From Corynebacterium sp. NML98-0116 (GTDB lineage: Bacteria; Actinomycetota; Actinomycetes; Mycobacteriales; Mycobacteriaceae): a DNA stretch of 64,000 bases. Below are positions 35,561 to 43,436 of the stretch, one piece after another (position 1 is the first letter of the stretch; each line of letters opens with the position of its first letter). The position numbers were made by a program, and so were the translations under genes. The stretch spans positions 1,983,233-2,047,232 of the forward strand of contig NZ_CP017639.1 of NCBI RefSeq assembly GCF_001767255.1, read 5' to 3'. Under the pieces are notes generated by a model. The model was given only the letters and a program-made list of their open reading frames with translations. It did not search any database and was not told the origin of the DNA.

Positions 35561-35647
35561 CGAAAAGGCCCATCAGCATTTCCTGAGGGGTCAAAGAGTG
35601 AGGGAGCGTTCCGTAGTTTTCACTACAGGGGTGCTCCCTCTTTAATT
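35561..35647 (+). ncRNA. candidate small RNA with strong terminator
   Basis: A possible -10 TACAGT (35549-35554) precedes about 85 bases ending in a hairpin GAGGGAGC...GCTCCCTC (35600-35640) with an inner stem GTAGT-TTTC-ACTAC, followed by TTTAATT. No gene of convincing codon structure lies between menA and the restriction gene. Alternatively the hairpin is only a terminator. It lies about 250 bases upstream of the Type ISP gene. 35648-35894 otherwise holds only a diverged IS-end-like stretch. Confidence 0.45.
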
Positions 35648-35894
35648 GCTTCCACACCAGCAACGTGAGACCGGGGCTTAAGGGACATTTTGTGTGTAAA
35701 TACGGCTTCGCCGTCGTCAACCAGGTAGCTTTGTGGGCAACATGACCGGTTCCGCTGCCCGCCTCGGTGGGAGTCCAGGGCCGGTCTTCGGTTTTCGGTG
35801 AACAGGCGTACTGCCTCCACAGGTTGCGCAGGCGTTGCCGTTCTAAGGACCTAATCTCTCGCCCGGGTGGCATCAGTGGGGCATAATGTTGCGC

Positions 35895-38800
35895 ATGTCG
35901 ACATTCACCGATGCCATTGAAGAACTCCGCAAGCTGCCGTCGAAATCGGAGCAAGGGTTGGCGTTTGAAAAGTTGATGGTCAACTATTTCAAGACGGACC
36001 CGACACTATCGAGTGAGTACTCAGAGGTATACCGCTGGGTGGATTGGCCGTTCAACGGTGGCAAGGCGGATACGGGGATTGATCTCGTCGCGAGGCGGGT
36101 GGATGACGGCGAGTGGACGGCTATTCAGTGCAAGTTTTACCTGCCCACGACGCATATTCAGAAGGGCCAACTGGATTCGTTCTTTGAGGCGTCGGGCCGT
36201 TCGTTCGAAACTGATCGCGGGGTGGAGCAGTTTGCGAACCGTCTGATTATTTCGACGACGGACCGTTGGTCGTCGAATGCGGAGGCGATGCTGGAGAACC
36301 AGTTGATCGCTACGAACCGGATCGGCACGTCGGCGATTGCGGAGTCGCCGATTAACTGGGATATCGCCTACCCAGGCAGTGAGATGTCGGTGAACCTCAC
36401 CTTGCGGGAGACGTTTGAGCCACGTCCACATCAGGCGACGGCGATTGAAAAGTCGCTGGAGGGGTTCAAGGCTCACGATCGCGGCAAGCTGATTATGGCC
36501 TGTGGTACGGGGAAAACGTTTACGGCGCTGCGCTTGGCTGAGCGTGTTGCAAAGGAACAATATGGCAAGGCGCGGGTGCTGTTTTTGGTGCCATCGATTA
36601 GTTTGTTGTCGCAGTCGTTGAAGGAGTGGACTGCGCAGGCACGGATGGATCTTCGCAGTTACGCTGTGTGTTCCGATAGCAAGGTGGCGCGCAAGGCGGA
36701 AGATATCGCCTCGTATGACCTTGAGGTGCCGGTGTCGACGAATGGCGAGGATATTGCGGAGCGCTTGTCGAAGCGGAAGCGCGCGGCGGGGTTGAGCGTC
36801 GTGTTTTCGACGTACCAGTCGCTGCCCGCGATCCACGATGCGCAAGAAGCTGGCCTCGAGGAGTTCGACCTTGTCATTTGCGACGAGGCCCACCGCACCA
36901 CAGGGGCGACGCTCGCTGGAGAGGATCCGTCGAACTTCTCCCGCATCCATGACAATGACTACATCAAGGCGAAGAAGCGCCTGTACATGACAGCCACTCC
37001 CCGCCTTTTCGACGAAACCGTGAAAGGCAAAGCCATCGAGCATTCGGCGGAGCTCTACTCCATGGATGACGAGGCTGTCTATGGCCCTGAGTTTCACCGT
37101 TTGGGGTTCGGAGAGGCCGTCGACAAGGGGTTGTTGACGGACTACAAGGTGCTCATCATGACTGTGGATGAGTCACTGGGCGCTGATGCGATGGGCAAGT
37201 TCAACGCTGCTGGCGGCAAGGACATCAACTTAACGACGGGCTCCGCCATGATCGGCGTCTGGAATGCGTTGGCGAAGCGCTCGGGGTCGTTGCAGGGCAA
37301 GAAGGGCGGCTTTGATGAGGGTGCGGAGCCGATGCGCCGCACGGTAGCGTTTGCGAAAGATATTAAGACGTCGAAAGCGATTACGGAGGCGTTCCCACTG
37401 CTGGTGAAGTCGCATCGCGAGCTGCTGCAGGAAAAAGCGGTGCTCAATGACGTTCAGACGCTGAACATGGATCTTGATGTGCAGGCGCAACATGTTGATG
37501 GCGCGATGAATGCCCTGGAGCGCAACACGAAACTGACGTGGCTTGAATCCGACATGCCGACGAATGAGACCCGTGTGCTCACAAACGCCAGGTGCCTTTC
37601 CGAAGGTGTCGACGTCCCCGCCCTCGACTCGGTGGTGTTTTTCAACCCGCGTAATTCGATGGTGGACGTGGTGCAGTCCGTGGGCCGCGTGATGCGGAAG
37701 TCCGAGGGGAAGGACTATGGGTACATCATCTTGCCGGTGGCGGTAGCGCCGGACGCGTCGCCGTCAGAGGCACTGAACGACAACCAGCGTTTCAAGGTCG
37801 TATGGCAGATCCTCAACGCGCTGCGCGCGCACGACGACCGCTTCAACGCGAAGGTGAACTCAATTGCGCTCAACGAGAACCTGCAGGATGATTTGCCGAT
37901 TTCCATCCAGCCAGTCGTTGATCCTGCGCAGGAGGCGAAGAAGAAACTTGCGGAGACCGAGCGGACCGAGGCCCACGAATCCGATCAGGTGACAGCCCAG
38001 CAGATCGCGTTGTTCTCGCTTGAGCAGTGGCAGGAAGCGATCTACACCAAGCTGGTAGACAAGGTGGGAACCCGCACGTACTGGGAGGATTGGGCCGACG
38101 ATGTCGCCGACATTTCCAAGGCGCAGGTCACCCGTATCCGGGCGTTGCTTGACCAGGCGGATGCGAAACTACGCGGTGAGTTCGACACCTTCGTGGAGGG
38201 CCTACGCGGTAACCTGAACGACTCGATTTCTGAGGACGAGGCAATCAGCATGCTCTCGCAGCACCTGATTACCGCCCCGGTGTTCGACGCGCTGTTTAGC
38301 GAGCATGACTTCGCCGCTCATAACCCTGTCTCCCAGGTCATGCAGCGCATGGTCGACGCGCTCGACGATAGTGACCTGGATGCTGAGACTGATTCGCTGG
38401 AGAAGTTCTACGCCTCGGTGCGTGTGCGTGCTTCTGAGGTCACGAGCGCGTCCGGGAAGCAGCAGGTGATTAAGGAGCTTTACGAGCGTTTCTTTCAAAA
38501 GGCGTTCAAGCGTGACGCCGACAAGCTGGGCATTGTGTATACCCCGGTGGAGATCGTGGACTTTATCCTGCGTGCCGCCGACGATGTGTCGAAGCAGCAT
38601 TTCGGCCGGGGCTTGACGGACGAGAGCGTGCATATCCTGGATCCGTTTACGGGCACGGGCACGTTTATGGTTCGACTGTTGCAGTCCGGGTTGATCGACC
38701 CGAAGGACCTGGCGCGCAAGTACGCCAACGAGTTGCACGCCACCGAGATCATGCTGCTGGCTTACTACGTCGCGGCCGCCAACATCGAAACGACGTTCAA

Positions 38801-39050
38801 CGCGTTGCAGGCCGAGGCAGCCAAACGCTCGGAAAGCGCACCCCCCCCCCCCCCTCCGTTTCCTTCGAGGGCATCGCGCTTGCAGATACGTTCCAGATCC
38901 ACGAGGAAGGAGACATCCTCGACCTCACGGTATTCAGGAACAACAACGAACGCATTGTTCGCCAGAAGGAAGCCCCGATCAATGTCATCGTGGGCAACCC
39001 GCCGTACTCGGTGGGCCAGGCAAGCGCGAACGATAACAACGCGAACCTGA
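35895..39050 (+). CDS. Type ISP restriction-modification enzyme, N-terminal part (frame broken at poly-C)
   Basis: Single-chain restriction enzyme of the Type ISP (LlaGI/LlaBIII) kind. Residues about 59-80 form an Mrr-like nuclease core (GIDLVARR ... AIQCKFY). The helicase has Walker A ACGTGKTFTAL near 202, DEAH near 328, MTATPRLF near 364 and QSVGRVMRKS near 594. The methyltransferase begins with LDPFTGTGTF near 915. After a 14-C tract at 38841-38854 the frame runs on in unrelated sequence to 39050. With 15 or 12 C it would continue into 38990-40846, a 1,650-residue protein. ATG 35895 lies seven bases after CATAAT (leaderless); ATG 35886 is the alternative. Confidence 0.88.
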   Translation: MSTFTDAIEELRKLPSKSEQGLAFEKLMVNYFKTDPTLSSEYSEVYRWVDWPFNGGKADTGIDLVARRVDDGEWTAIQCKFYLPTTHIQKGQLDSFFEASGRSFETDRGVEQFANRLIISTTDRWSSNAEAMLENQLIATNRIGTSAIAESPINWDIAYPGSEMSVNLTLRETFEPRPHQATAIEKSLEGFKAHDRGKLIMACGTGKTFTALRLAERVAKEQYGKARVLFLVPSISLLSQSLKEWTAQARMDLRSYAVCSDSKVARKAEDIASYDLEVPVSTNGEDIAERLSKRKRAAGLSVVFSTYQSLPAIHDAQEAGLEEFDLVICDEAHRTTGATLAGEDPSNFSRIHDNDYIKAKKRLYMTATPRLFDETVKGKAIEHSAELYSMDDEAVYGPEFHRLGFGEAVDKGLLTDYKVLIMTVDESLGADAMGKFNAAGGKDINLTTGSAMIGVWNALAKRSGSLQGKKGGFDEGAEPMRRTVAFAKDIKTSKAITEAFPLLVKSHRELLQEKAVLNDVQTLNMDLDVQAQHVDGAMNALERNTKLTWLESDMPTNETRVLTNARCLSEGVDVPALDSVVFFNPRNSMVDVVQSVGRVMRKSEGKDYGYIILPVAVAPDASPSEALNDNQRFKVVWQILNALRAHDDRFNAKVNSIALNENLQDDLPISIQPVVDPAQEAKKKLAETERTEAHESDQVTAQQIALFSLEQWQEAIYTKLVDKVGTRTYWEDWADDVADISKAQVTRIRALLDQADAKLRGEFDTFVEGLRGNLNDSISEDEAISMLSQHLITAPVFDALFSEHDFAAHNPVSQVMQRMVDALDDSDLDAETDSLEKFYASVRVRASEVTSASGKQQVIKELYERFFQKAFKRDADKLGIVYTPVEIVDFILRAADDVSKQHFGRGLTDESVHILDPFTGTGTFMVRLLQSGLIDPKDLARKYANELHATEIMLLAYYVAAANIETTFNALQAEAAKRSESAPPPPPPFPSRASRLQIRSRSTRKETSSTSRYSGTTTNALFARRKPRSMSSWATRRTRWARQARTITTRT
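38841..38854 (+). repeat. 14-C homopolymer inside the restriction gene
   Basis: Fourteen consecutive C lie exactly where the reading frame of the Type ISP gene is lost. Sequence before the tract is in the nuclease-helicase frame, sequence after it continues the methyltransferase in the +2 frame. Lengths of 12 or 15 C restore one frame, so slipped-strand change would switch the enzyme on and off. The length could also be a sequencing error. Confidence 0.9.
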
Positions 39051-40846
39051 AGTACCCAACACTCGACGCACGTATCGCAGAGACATACGCGGCGAAGTCA
39101 ACGGCGACGAATAAGAACTCCCTGTACGATTCGTACCTGCGCGCGTTCCGGTGGGCGACGGACCGGATCGGGGACCAGGGTGTTGTGGCGTTCATCGCGA
39201 ACGGTGGCTGGCTAGATGGCAACACCAGTGACGGTGTCCGCTTATCGATGGCCGAGGATTTCACGGACCTCTATGTTTTCAACCTGCGTGGTAACTCCCG
39301 GATGGCTGGTGAACAAGCCAAGCGTGAGGGAGGCAATGTGTTTGATATCCGGGTCGGCGTCGCGGTGCTCATCGGTGTGAAGGATCCTTCCAAGACAGGC
39401 TTCCATCTTCATTACGCGCAGACTCCTGACTATCAGAAGCGTGAAGAGAAGCTGGCGTTTGCCGAGAATGCTTCCGTTGACCGGATTGAGTGGCGTTCAA
39501 TCACCCCGAATCAGCATGGTGACTGGCTGAATCAGCGCAGTGACGAGTTCGCGACGTGGCCCGTGATCGGCGAGAAGAAAAGCAGCGGAACTACGTTCTT
39601 TAGTAATTACTCTTCAGGTCTGAAGACCGGTCGAGACTCCTGGACGTATTCTTCCTCCACCTTTGATTTAGCGGAAAATATCGGCACTCATGTTGCGAAC
39701 TACAACCAAGCACAGGCTGTGTTGCGGGCCGAGGGGTTTGAAGAAAATAAGCGGGGTGTTGATGCGTTGTTTGCACAGCACCCGGAGCTCATCGACAGTA
39801 CGCAAGGATCATGGAACCGTAGTCTGAAACAGGAGCTCGCCCGCGGAACCCAAATCGCGGTTGATACTGACCGTGTGTACACCTCGTTGTACCGCCCGTT
39901 TTTCAAACAGCGTAATTACTTTGCGAAAGAGCTTAACGACATGGTGTACCAGTTGCCGTCGATGTTCCCGACGCAGCACCACCACAACATTGGGTTCATG
40001 CTTACGAGCCCAGCCTCCCATTATCCTTTTGCTTTGATCGCTACTGAATTTGTTCCGAATCTGCATGCCTTGGATACTGGCCAGTTCTTCCCGCGTTTCA
40101 CTTGGGAGCCCGTGGATGCTGAAGATGGTGGGTTGTTCGGCGAAGGGGCGTCGATAAGCGAGGGTGAGTCCTCGATGTATGGGCAGGTCGGTGAGGTCGT
40201 TGCGGGGTATGTGCGCAAGGACAACATCACTGACACGATCAAGGCGGTCTACCGTGACGCGCTGGGTGCGGATGTCACTGGTGACGATATCTTCCACTTT
40301 GTTTATGGCAAACTGCACGACCCGAACTATCGGGAGTCGTACGCGGCGGATTTGAAGAAGATGCTGCCGCACATTGAGACACCAGGAACGCGGGAAGAGT
40401 TCGACAAGTTCGCGCGCGCTGGCAAGGAACTGATGGACCTGCACGTTGGGTACGAGGGTGTGGAGCCGTACCCACTGGATATCGCGGTCAAGGGCGACGA
40501 GTCCGACCCGGATACCTGGCGTGTGCTGAAGATGAAGTGGGCGCGCAAGAAGGACCCTGAGACCGGCAAGAACGTCAACGACGTGACCAAGATGTTTTAC
40601 AACAAGCGGGTCACCATCGCGAGTATCCCGGCTGAGGCCGACGAATACATGCTGGGGTCGCGCTCTGCGCTGGCGTGGTTGATTGATCGCTACCAGGTGA
40701 AGAAGGACAAGGCGTCCGGGATTGTCAACGACCCGAATGATTGGTCCGATGAGGTTGGTAACCCGCGCTACATCGTGGACCTGATTGCTAAGGTCACGCG
40801 GGTTGCGGTGGAAACTGTACGGATCGTGGAGGGGCTGCGAGAATAA
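38990..40846 (+). CDS. Type ISP restriction-modification enzyme, C-terminal part (methyltransferase and target recognition)
   Basis: 618 codons from the first in-frame GTG; the frame is actually open back to the C tract, where it encodes SFEGIALADTFQIHEEGDIL and joins the N-terminal part naturally. It starts with VGNPPYSVGQ, the catalytic motif IV of an N6-adenine methyltransferase, whose motif I is in the other fragment. The rest (about 500 residues) is the target recognition region, ending VETVRIVEGLRE. No ribosome-binding site supports independent translation, so this part is probably silent in the present phase. Confidence 0.82.
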   Translation: MGNPPYSVGQASANDNNANLKYPTLDARIAETYAAKSTATNKNSLYDSYLRAFRWATDRIGDQGVVAFIANGGWLDGNTSDGVRLSMAEDFTDLYVFNLRGNSRMAGEQAKREGGNVFDIRVGVAVLIGVKDPSKTGFHLHYAQTPDYQKREEKLAFAENASVDRIEWRSITPNQHGDWLNQRSDEFATWPVIGEKKSSGTTFFSNYSSGLKTGRDSWTYSSSTFDLAENIGTHVANYNQAQAVLRAEGFEENKRGVDALFAQHPELIDSTQGSWNRSLKQELARGTQIAVDTDRVYTSLYRPFFKQRNYFAKELNDMVYQLPSMFPTQHHHNIGFMLTSPASHYPFALIATEFVPNLHALDTGQFFPRFTWEPVDAEDGGLFGEGASISEGESSMYGQVGEVVAGYVRKDNITDTIKAVYRDALGADVTGDDIFHFVYGKLHDPNYRESYAADLKKMLPHIETPGTREEFDKFARAGKELMDLHVGYEGVEPYPLDIAVKGDESDPDTWRVLKMKWARKKDPETGKNVNDVTKMFYNKRVTIASIPAEADEYMLGSRSALAWLIDRYQVKKDKASGIVNDPNDWSDEVGNPRYIVDLIAKVTRVAVETVRIVEGLRE

Positions 40847-40919
40847 CGCCGTTTGGTTCCTTGCCAGTTGAGGTTCGGGAGCGCGACCCCATCGCGGAGA
40901 TCGACAAGCGTGCCAGCCA

Positions 40920-40949
40920 TTGCACAAGCGGGCTCGCTCATGCTAGTAT
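40920..40949 (+). promoter_or_regulatory. promoter of the Abi_2 gene
   Basis: TTGCAC (40920-40925), an 18-bp spacer and TAGTAT (40944-40949). It places the transcript start near 40956, leaving about 73 bases of leader before the TTG start at 41029. It lies 74 bases after the restriction gene stop. Confidence 0.65.
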
Positions 40950-40963
40950 TCGTGCCAATCGTT

Positions 40964-40999
40964 CAGCCCGCCTCCGAGCCAAGCTCAGAGTGTGGGCTG
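40964..40999 (+). ncRNA. structured leader upstream of the Abi_2 gene
   Basis: CAGCCC (40964-40969) pairs with GGGCTG (40994-40999), and inside it GAGC-CAA-GCTC forms a second short stem. It begins about 8 bases after the predicted transcript start. Abi_2/AbiF genes are known to be accompanied by conserved non-coding RNAs; whether this hairpin is a member is not established. Confidence 0.45.
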
Positions 41000-41028
41000 G
41001 ATTTCTTATTGCAATCGGGGGACGTACT

Positions 41029-41994
41029 TTGTCAAGCTGCAAGATCAAACCAGCTACAACAGTTTCGGAACAAATCGCACTACTTAAACAGCGCGGTATG
41101 CAAGTCAACGACATGATCGCCGAACAATGGCTACCAATAGTCGGGTACTACCGGTTGAGTGGTTATTGGTATCCAGCCCGCATAGTCAACGCAACCTCCA
41201 CTGCCCGGACCGATCGCTTCCAACCAGGTGTAACGTTCGATGACGTCATTCGCCTCTATGAAGCTGACCGTAAGCTGCGAACCTTGGTTTATGACGGAAT
41301 GGAACGAATTGAGATTGCGATGCGCGCACTCATAACAGACCTGCTCTCCTTAACGCCTACGAATAACCCGCAGGTCTACCTCCAATCAGAGAGATTTCGT
41401 CAGAATTTCAACCATACCGAGTGGTTGTGGACGATTTACGGAAGACTCAACCGAGCATCAAACCGCAGCGCGTCGATTAAGCATTATAAAAACAACTACG
41501 GTGGGCAATTTCCTCTGTGGATTATTGCCGAGTCTATGGACTTCAGCGACGTCTCCAAACTATATTCGGGGCTCCCATCTGCGGATCAGTTCAAGATTGC
41601 GGAACGCCTCGGGATCTCAATCGACTTAGGAGCACTCAATCGAAACCAAAAGGAAAAAGTGTTTCGAAAGCACCCATGGGCTAACTGGCTCGAACAACTC
41701 ACAATTATCCGAAACACATGCGCGCATCATGGCAGGCTCTGGAATCAGTCATTTCTGCCGGCATCGACGGTGGCCATGCGAACAAACCACAAGTTCTCCC
41801 TGCTTCCAGAAGAACAAAGTGAACGAATTTTCGGTGCGCTCGTCGTCATGTCATCGATAATTCGGGTTGTATCCCCCGGAACGACTTGGCCTAACAAGGT
41901 CTTGAAACTAATCAACACAGATTTCCTCAGCAATCCTTTGGTTGAAGGTGCAAGCATCGGCATGCCGCCGTCTCAGGAAACCTTGGTCCTTTGA
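41029..41994 (+). CDS. Abi_2/AbiD-AbiF family abortive infection protein (HEPN)
   Basis: 321 residues. TVSEQIALLKQRGMQV near residue 13, VGYYRLSGYWYPA near 35, YEADRKLRTLVYDGMERIEIAM near 80, and the HEPN ribonuclease motif RNTCAHHGRLWN near 228 (RN-x3-H) are the family hallmarks. TTG 41029 is chosen because GGGGGA lies six bases upstream and a promoter sits at 40920-40949; the frame extends up to 40861 but those residues look unlike the family. The gene is visibly AT-richer than its neighbours, suggesting transfer. It lies beside the phase-variable restriction gene. Predicted role: phage-triggered RNA cleavage. Confidence 0.8.
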   Translation: MSSCKIKPATTVSEQIALLKQRGMQVNDMIAEQWLPIVGYYRLSGYWYPARIVNATSTARTDRFQPGVTFDDVIRLYEADRKLRTLVYDGMERIEIAMRALITDLLSLTPTNNPQVYLQSERFRQNFNHTEWLWTIYGRLNRASNRSASIKHYKNNYGGQFPLWIIAESMDFSDVSKLYSGLPSADQFKIAERLGISIDLGALNRNQKEKVFRKHPWANWLEQLTIIRNTCAHHGRLWNQSFLPASTVAMRTNHKFSLLPEEQSERIFGALVVMSSIIRVVSPGTTWPNKVLKLINTDFLSNPLVEGASIGMPPSQETLVL

Positions 41995-42096
41995 CATCGG
42001 ATCCTGCAGACATTTGTCTCTCCACCAGAATGACGTAGGAAACCCTCGGGGCGTCGAAAAGCGTGCGAACCGTTGCACACAATAGCGATAGACATT

Positions 42097-42115
42097 TAAG
42101 ATAAGGCTAACCTAA
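42097..42115 (+). promoter_or_regulatory. DtxR box of the surface protein gene at 42141
   Basis: TAAGATAAGGCTAACCTAA matches the 19-bp DtxR consensus at 16 of 19 positions by my count, with the right half-site GCTAACCTAA perfect. It is 25 bases upstream of the start codon. Predicts repression by iron. Confidence 0.8.
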
Positions 42116-42140
42116 GTTAACTAATGAGGGGAGTCTCATC

Positions 42141-43433
42141 TTGAACGTATCCACACGGCGCCGCGCCGCAACGGGCGCTGCACTATTCGCCCTGCTCAGC
42201 CCCAACGTTGCGGTCGCGCACGCCTTCCCAACTATCGACGCCGCCACCGCACCCGGCTGCACCGGCGAACTCGATACGCGGCACCCGAACCTCGGCGTGC
42301 AGTTCGACGTCACCGGCCCCGACACCATCGACCCGACCAAGGACATCACGTTCAAGCTGAAGGGGTCGGGGATCAACCCGGCGTCGACGCCTGGGGCGTC
42401 CAACGGCGTCTACGTCGTGCTCACGCCGACGCGGGTGTGGCGCCTCAACCGCTGCTCTACCATGACCGGCGACGGCGACGCACTTGTCGCACGCTGGATC
42501 CCCGCCGCCGTGATGGAAGAAAACGGCGGAAAGCTGGACCTCGACCTGCTCGTCGAGGCAAACACGCTACAACCGGGGCAAACATACACGGTCGGGATCA
42601 TGGCGGCGCACGCCCTGGCACTCAGCGAACGCTACTTCGACCGCGGCGTCACGTTCAAGGTGCCGTCGGTAACAACCGACCACGTAGCGACGCCATCCAA
42701 CGTCCGCGGCGAGATCGACCAGAAGCGCAACGTCACCGTCGCGTGGGACTACCCCGAGTCCGTCCCCGGCACCGCGTGGCGCGCCCAGATCGAGTGCGTC
42801 GAACACTGCACCAGTGCCAAAACACTCCGCAGCCTCGACCTTTCCGACCCCAACGCCCGCACCGCCAAGTTCGACGACGCCGACCCCGGCGTCTACCAAG
42901 CCTCCGTCAACGCCAGCCGATGGGTCAACGGCAAATTCGTCACCACAGACTTCGGGACGTCGACGCGCTTTGTCGTAGGGGACGTCGATAAACCAATCAG
43001 CCAGCGACTGTACGCGGCGGGCATCGCGCACGAGTACGGCGAATACGTGGCGCCCGGCACCGATGTCACCCTGACGAGCCCCCTGAACACGAAGGCGAAA
43101 TGGTCGGTGACCGGCGTGAAAGACTACGAAGTCGACCCCGCGACGCAGGCGATACGCTTCACTATGCCGACCAACCCCGTGCAGGTCGAAGTTGCAGAGG
43201 CCAAGGAGGCGCCGACGACCACCCCGACCACCCCGACTTCGACGACCACTGCGCCTGCAGCGCCTACCGTACCTGCTGAGCCTGCAGAGCCCACTACCCC
43301 TGCTGCCCCTACCAAGTTCCCAGCTTGGGGCGCGGTGCTGATCGCGGGCGGGGCAGCCCTGCTCGCCGTCGTCGCAGGCCTAGCTACCCAGTCCCCCGTG
43401 ATCGCGGCGCTGCTCAAGCGCCTGCAGCGTTAG
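42141..43433 (+). CDS. Iron-regulated secreted, membrane-anchored surface protein
   Basis: 430 residues. Signal peptide MNVSTRRRAATGAALFALL... ending near AVAHA; an extracellular region of about 320 residues with Cys pairs (GCTGEL, NRCSTM, IECVEHC); a Pro/Thr-rich stretch (TTTPTTPTSTTTAP); and a C-terminal helix near residues 397-420 followed by LKRLQR. TTG 42141 is the start, given AGGGGAG seven bases upstream. DtxR box upstream. The convergent HtaA-type neighbour has the same control, so a role in haem or iron capture at the cell surface is likely, but I recognise no HtaA domain here. Confidence 0.75.
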   Translation: MNVSTRRRAATGAALFALLSPNVAVAHAFPTIDAATAPGCTGELDTRHPNLGVQFDVTGPDTIDPTKDITFKLKGSGINPASTPGASNGVYVVLTPTRVWRLNRCSTMTGDGDALVARWIPAAVMEENGGKLDLDLLVEANTLQPGQTYTVGIMAAHALALSERYFDRGVTFKVPSVTTDHVATPSNVRGEIDQKRNVTVAWDYPESVPGTAWRAQIECVEHCTSAKTLRSLDLSDPNARTAKFDDADPGVYQASVNASRWVNGKFVTTDFGTSTRFVVGDVDKPISQRLYAAGIAHEYGEYVAPGTDVTLTSPLNTKAKWSVTGVKDYEVDPATQAIRFTMPTNPVQVEVAEAKEAPTTTPTTPTSTTTAPAAPTVPAEPAEPTTPAAPTKFPAWGAVLIAGGAALLAVVAGLATQSPVIAALLKRLQR

Positions 43434-43436
43434 GCG

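Noticed and set aside
35273..35668. 131-residue open frame downstream of menA
   Set aside because: Consists of the palindromic repeats and the terminator hairpin; not a protein-coding gene.
40861..41028. Upstream extension of the Abi_2 gene to TTG 40861
   Set aside because: The extra 56 residues are unlike the family and overlap a good promoter; TTG 41029 has a ribosome-binding site.
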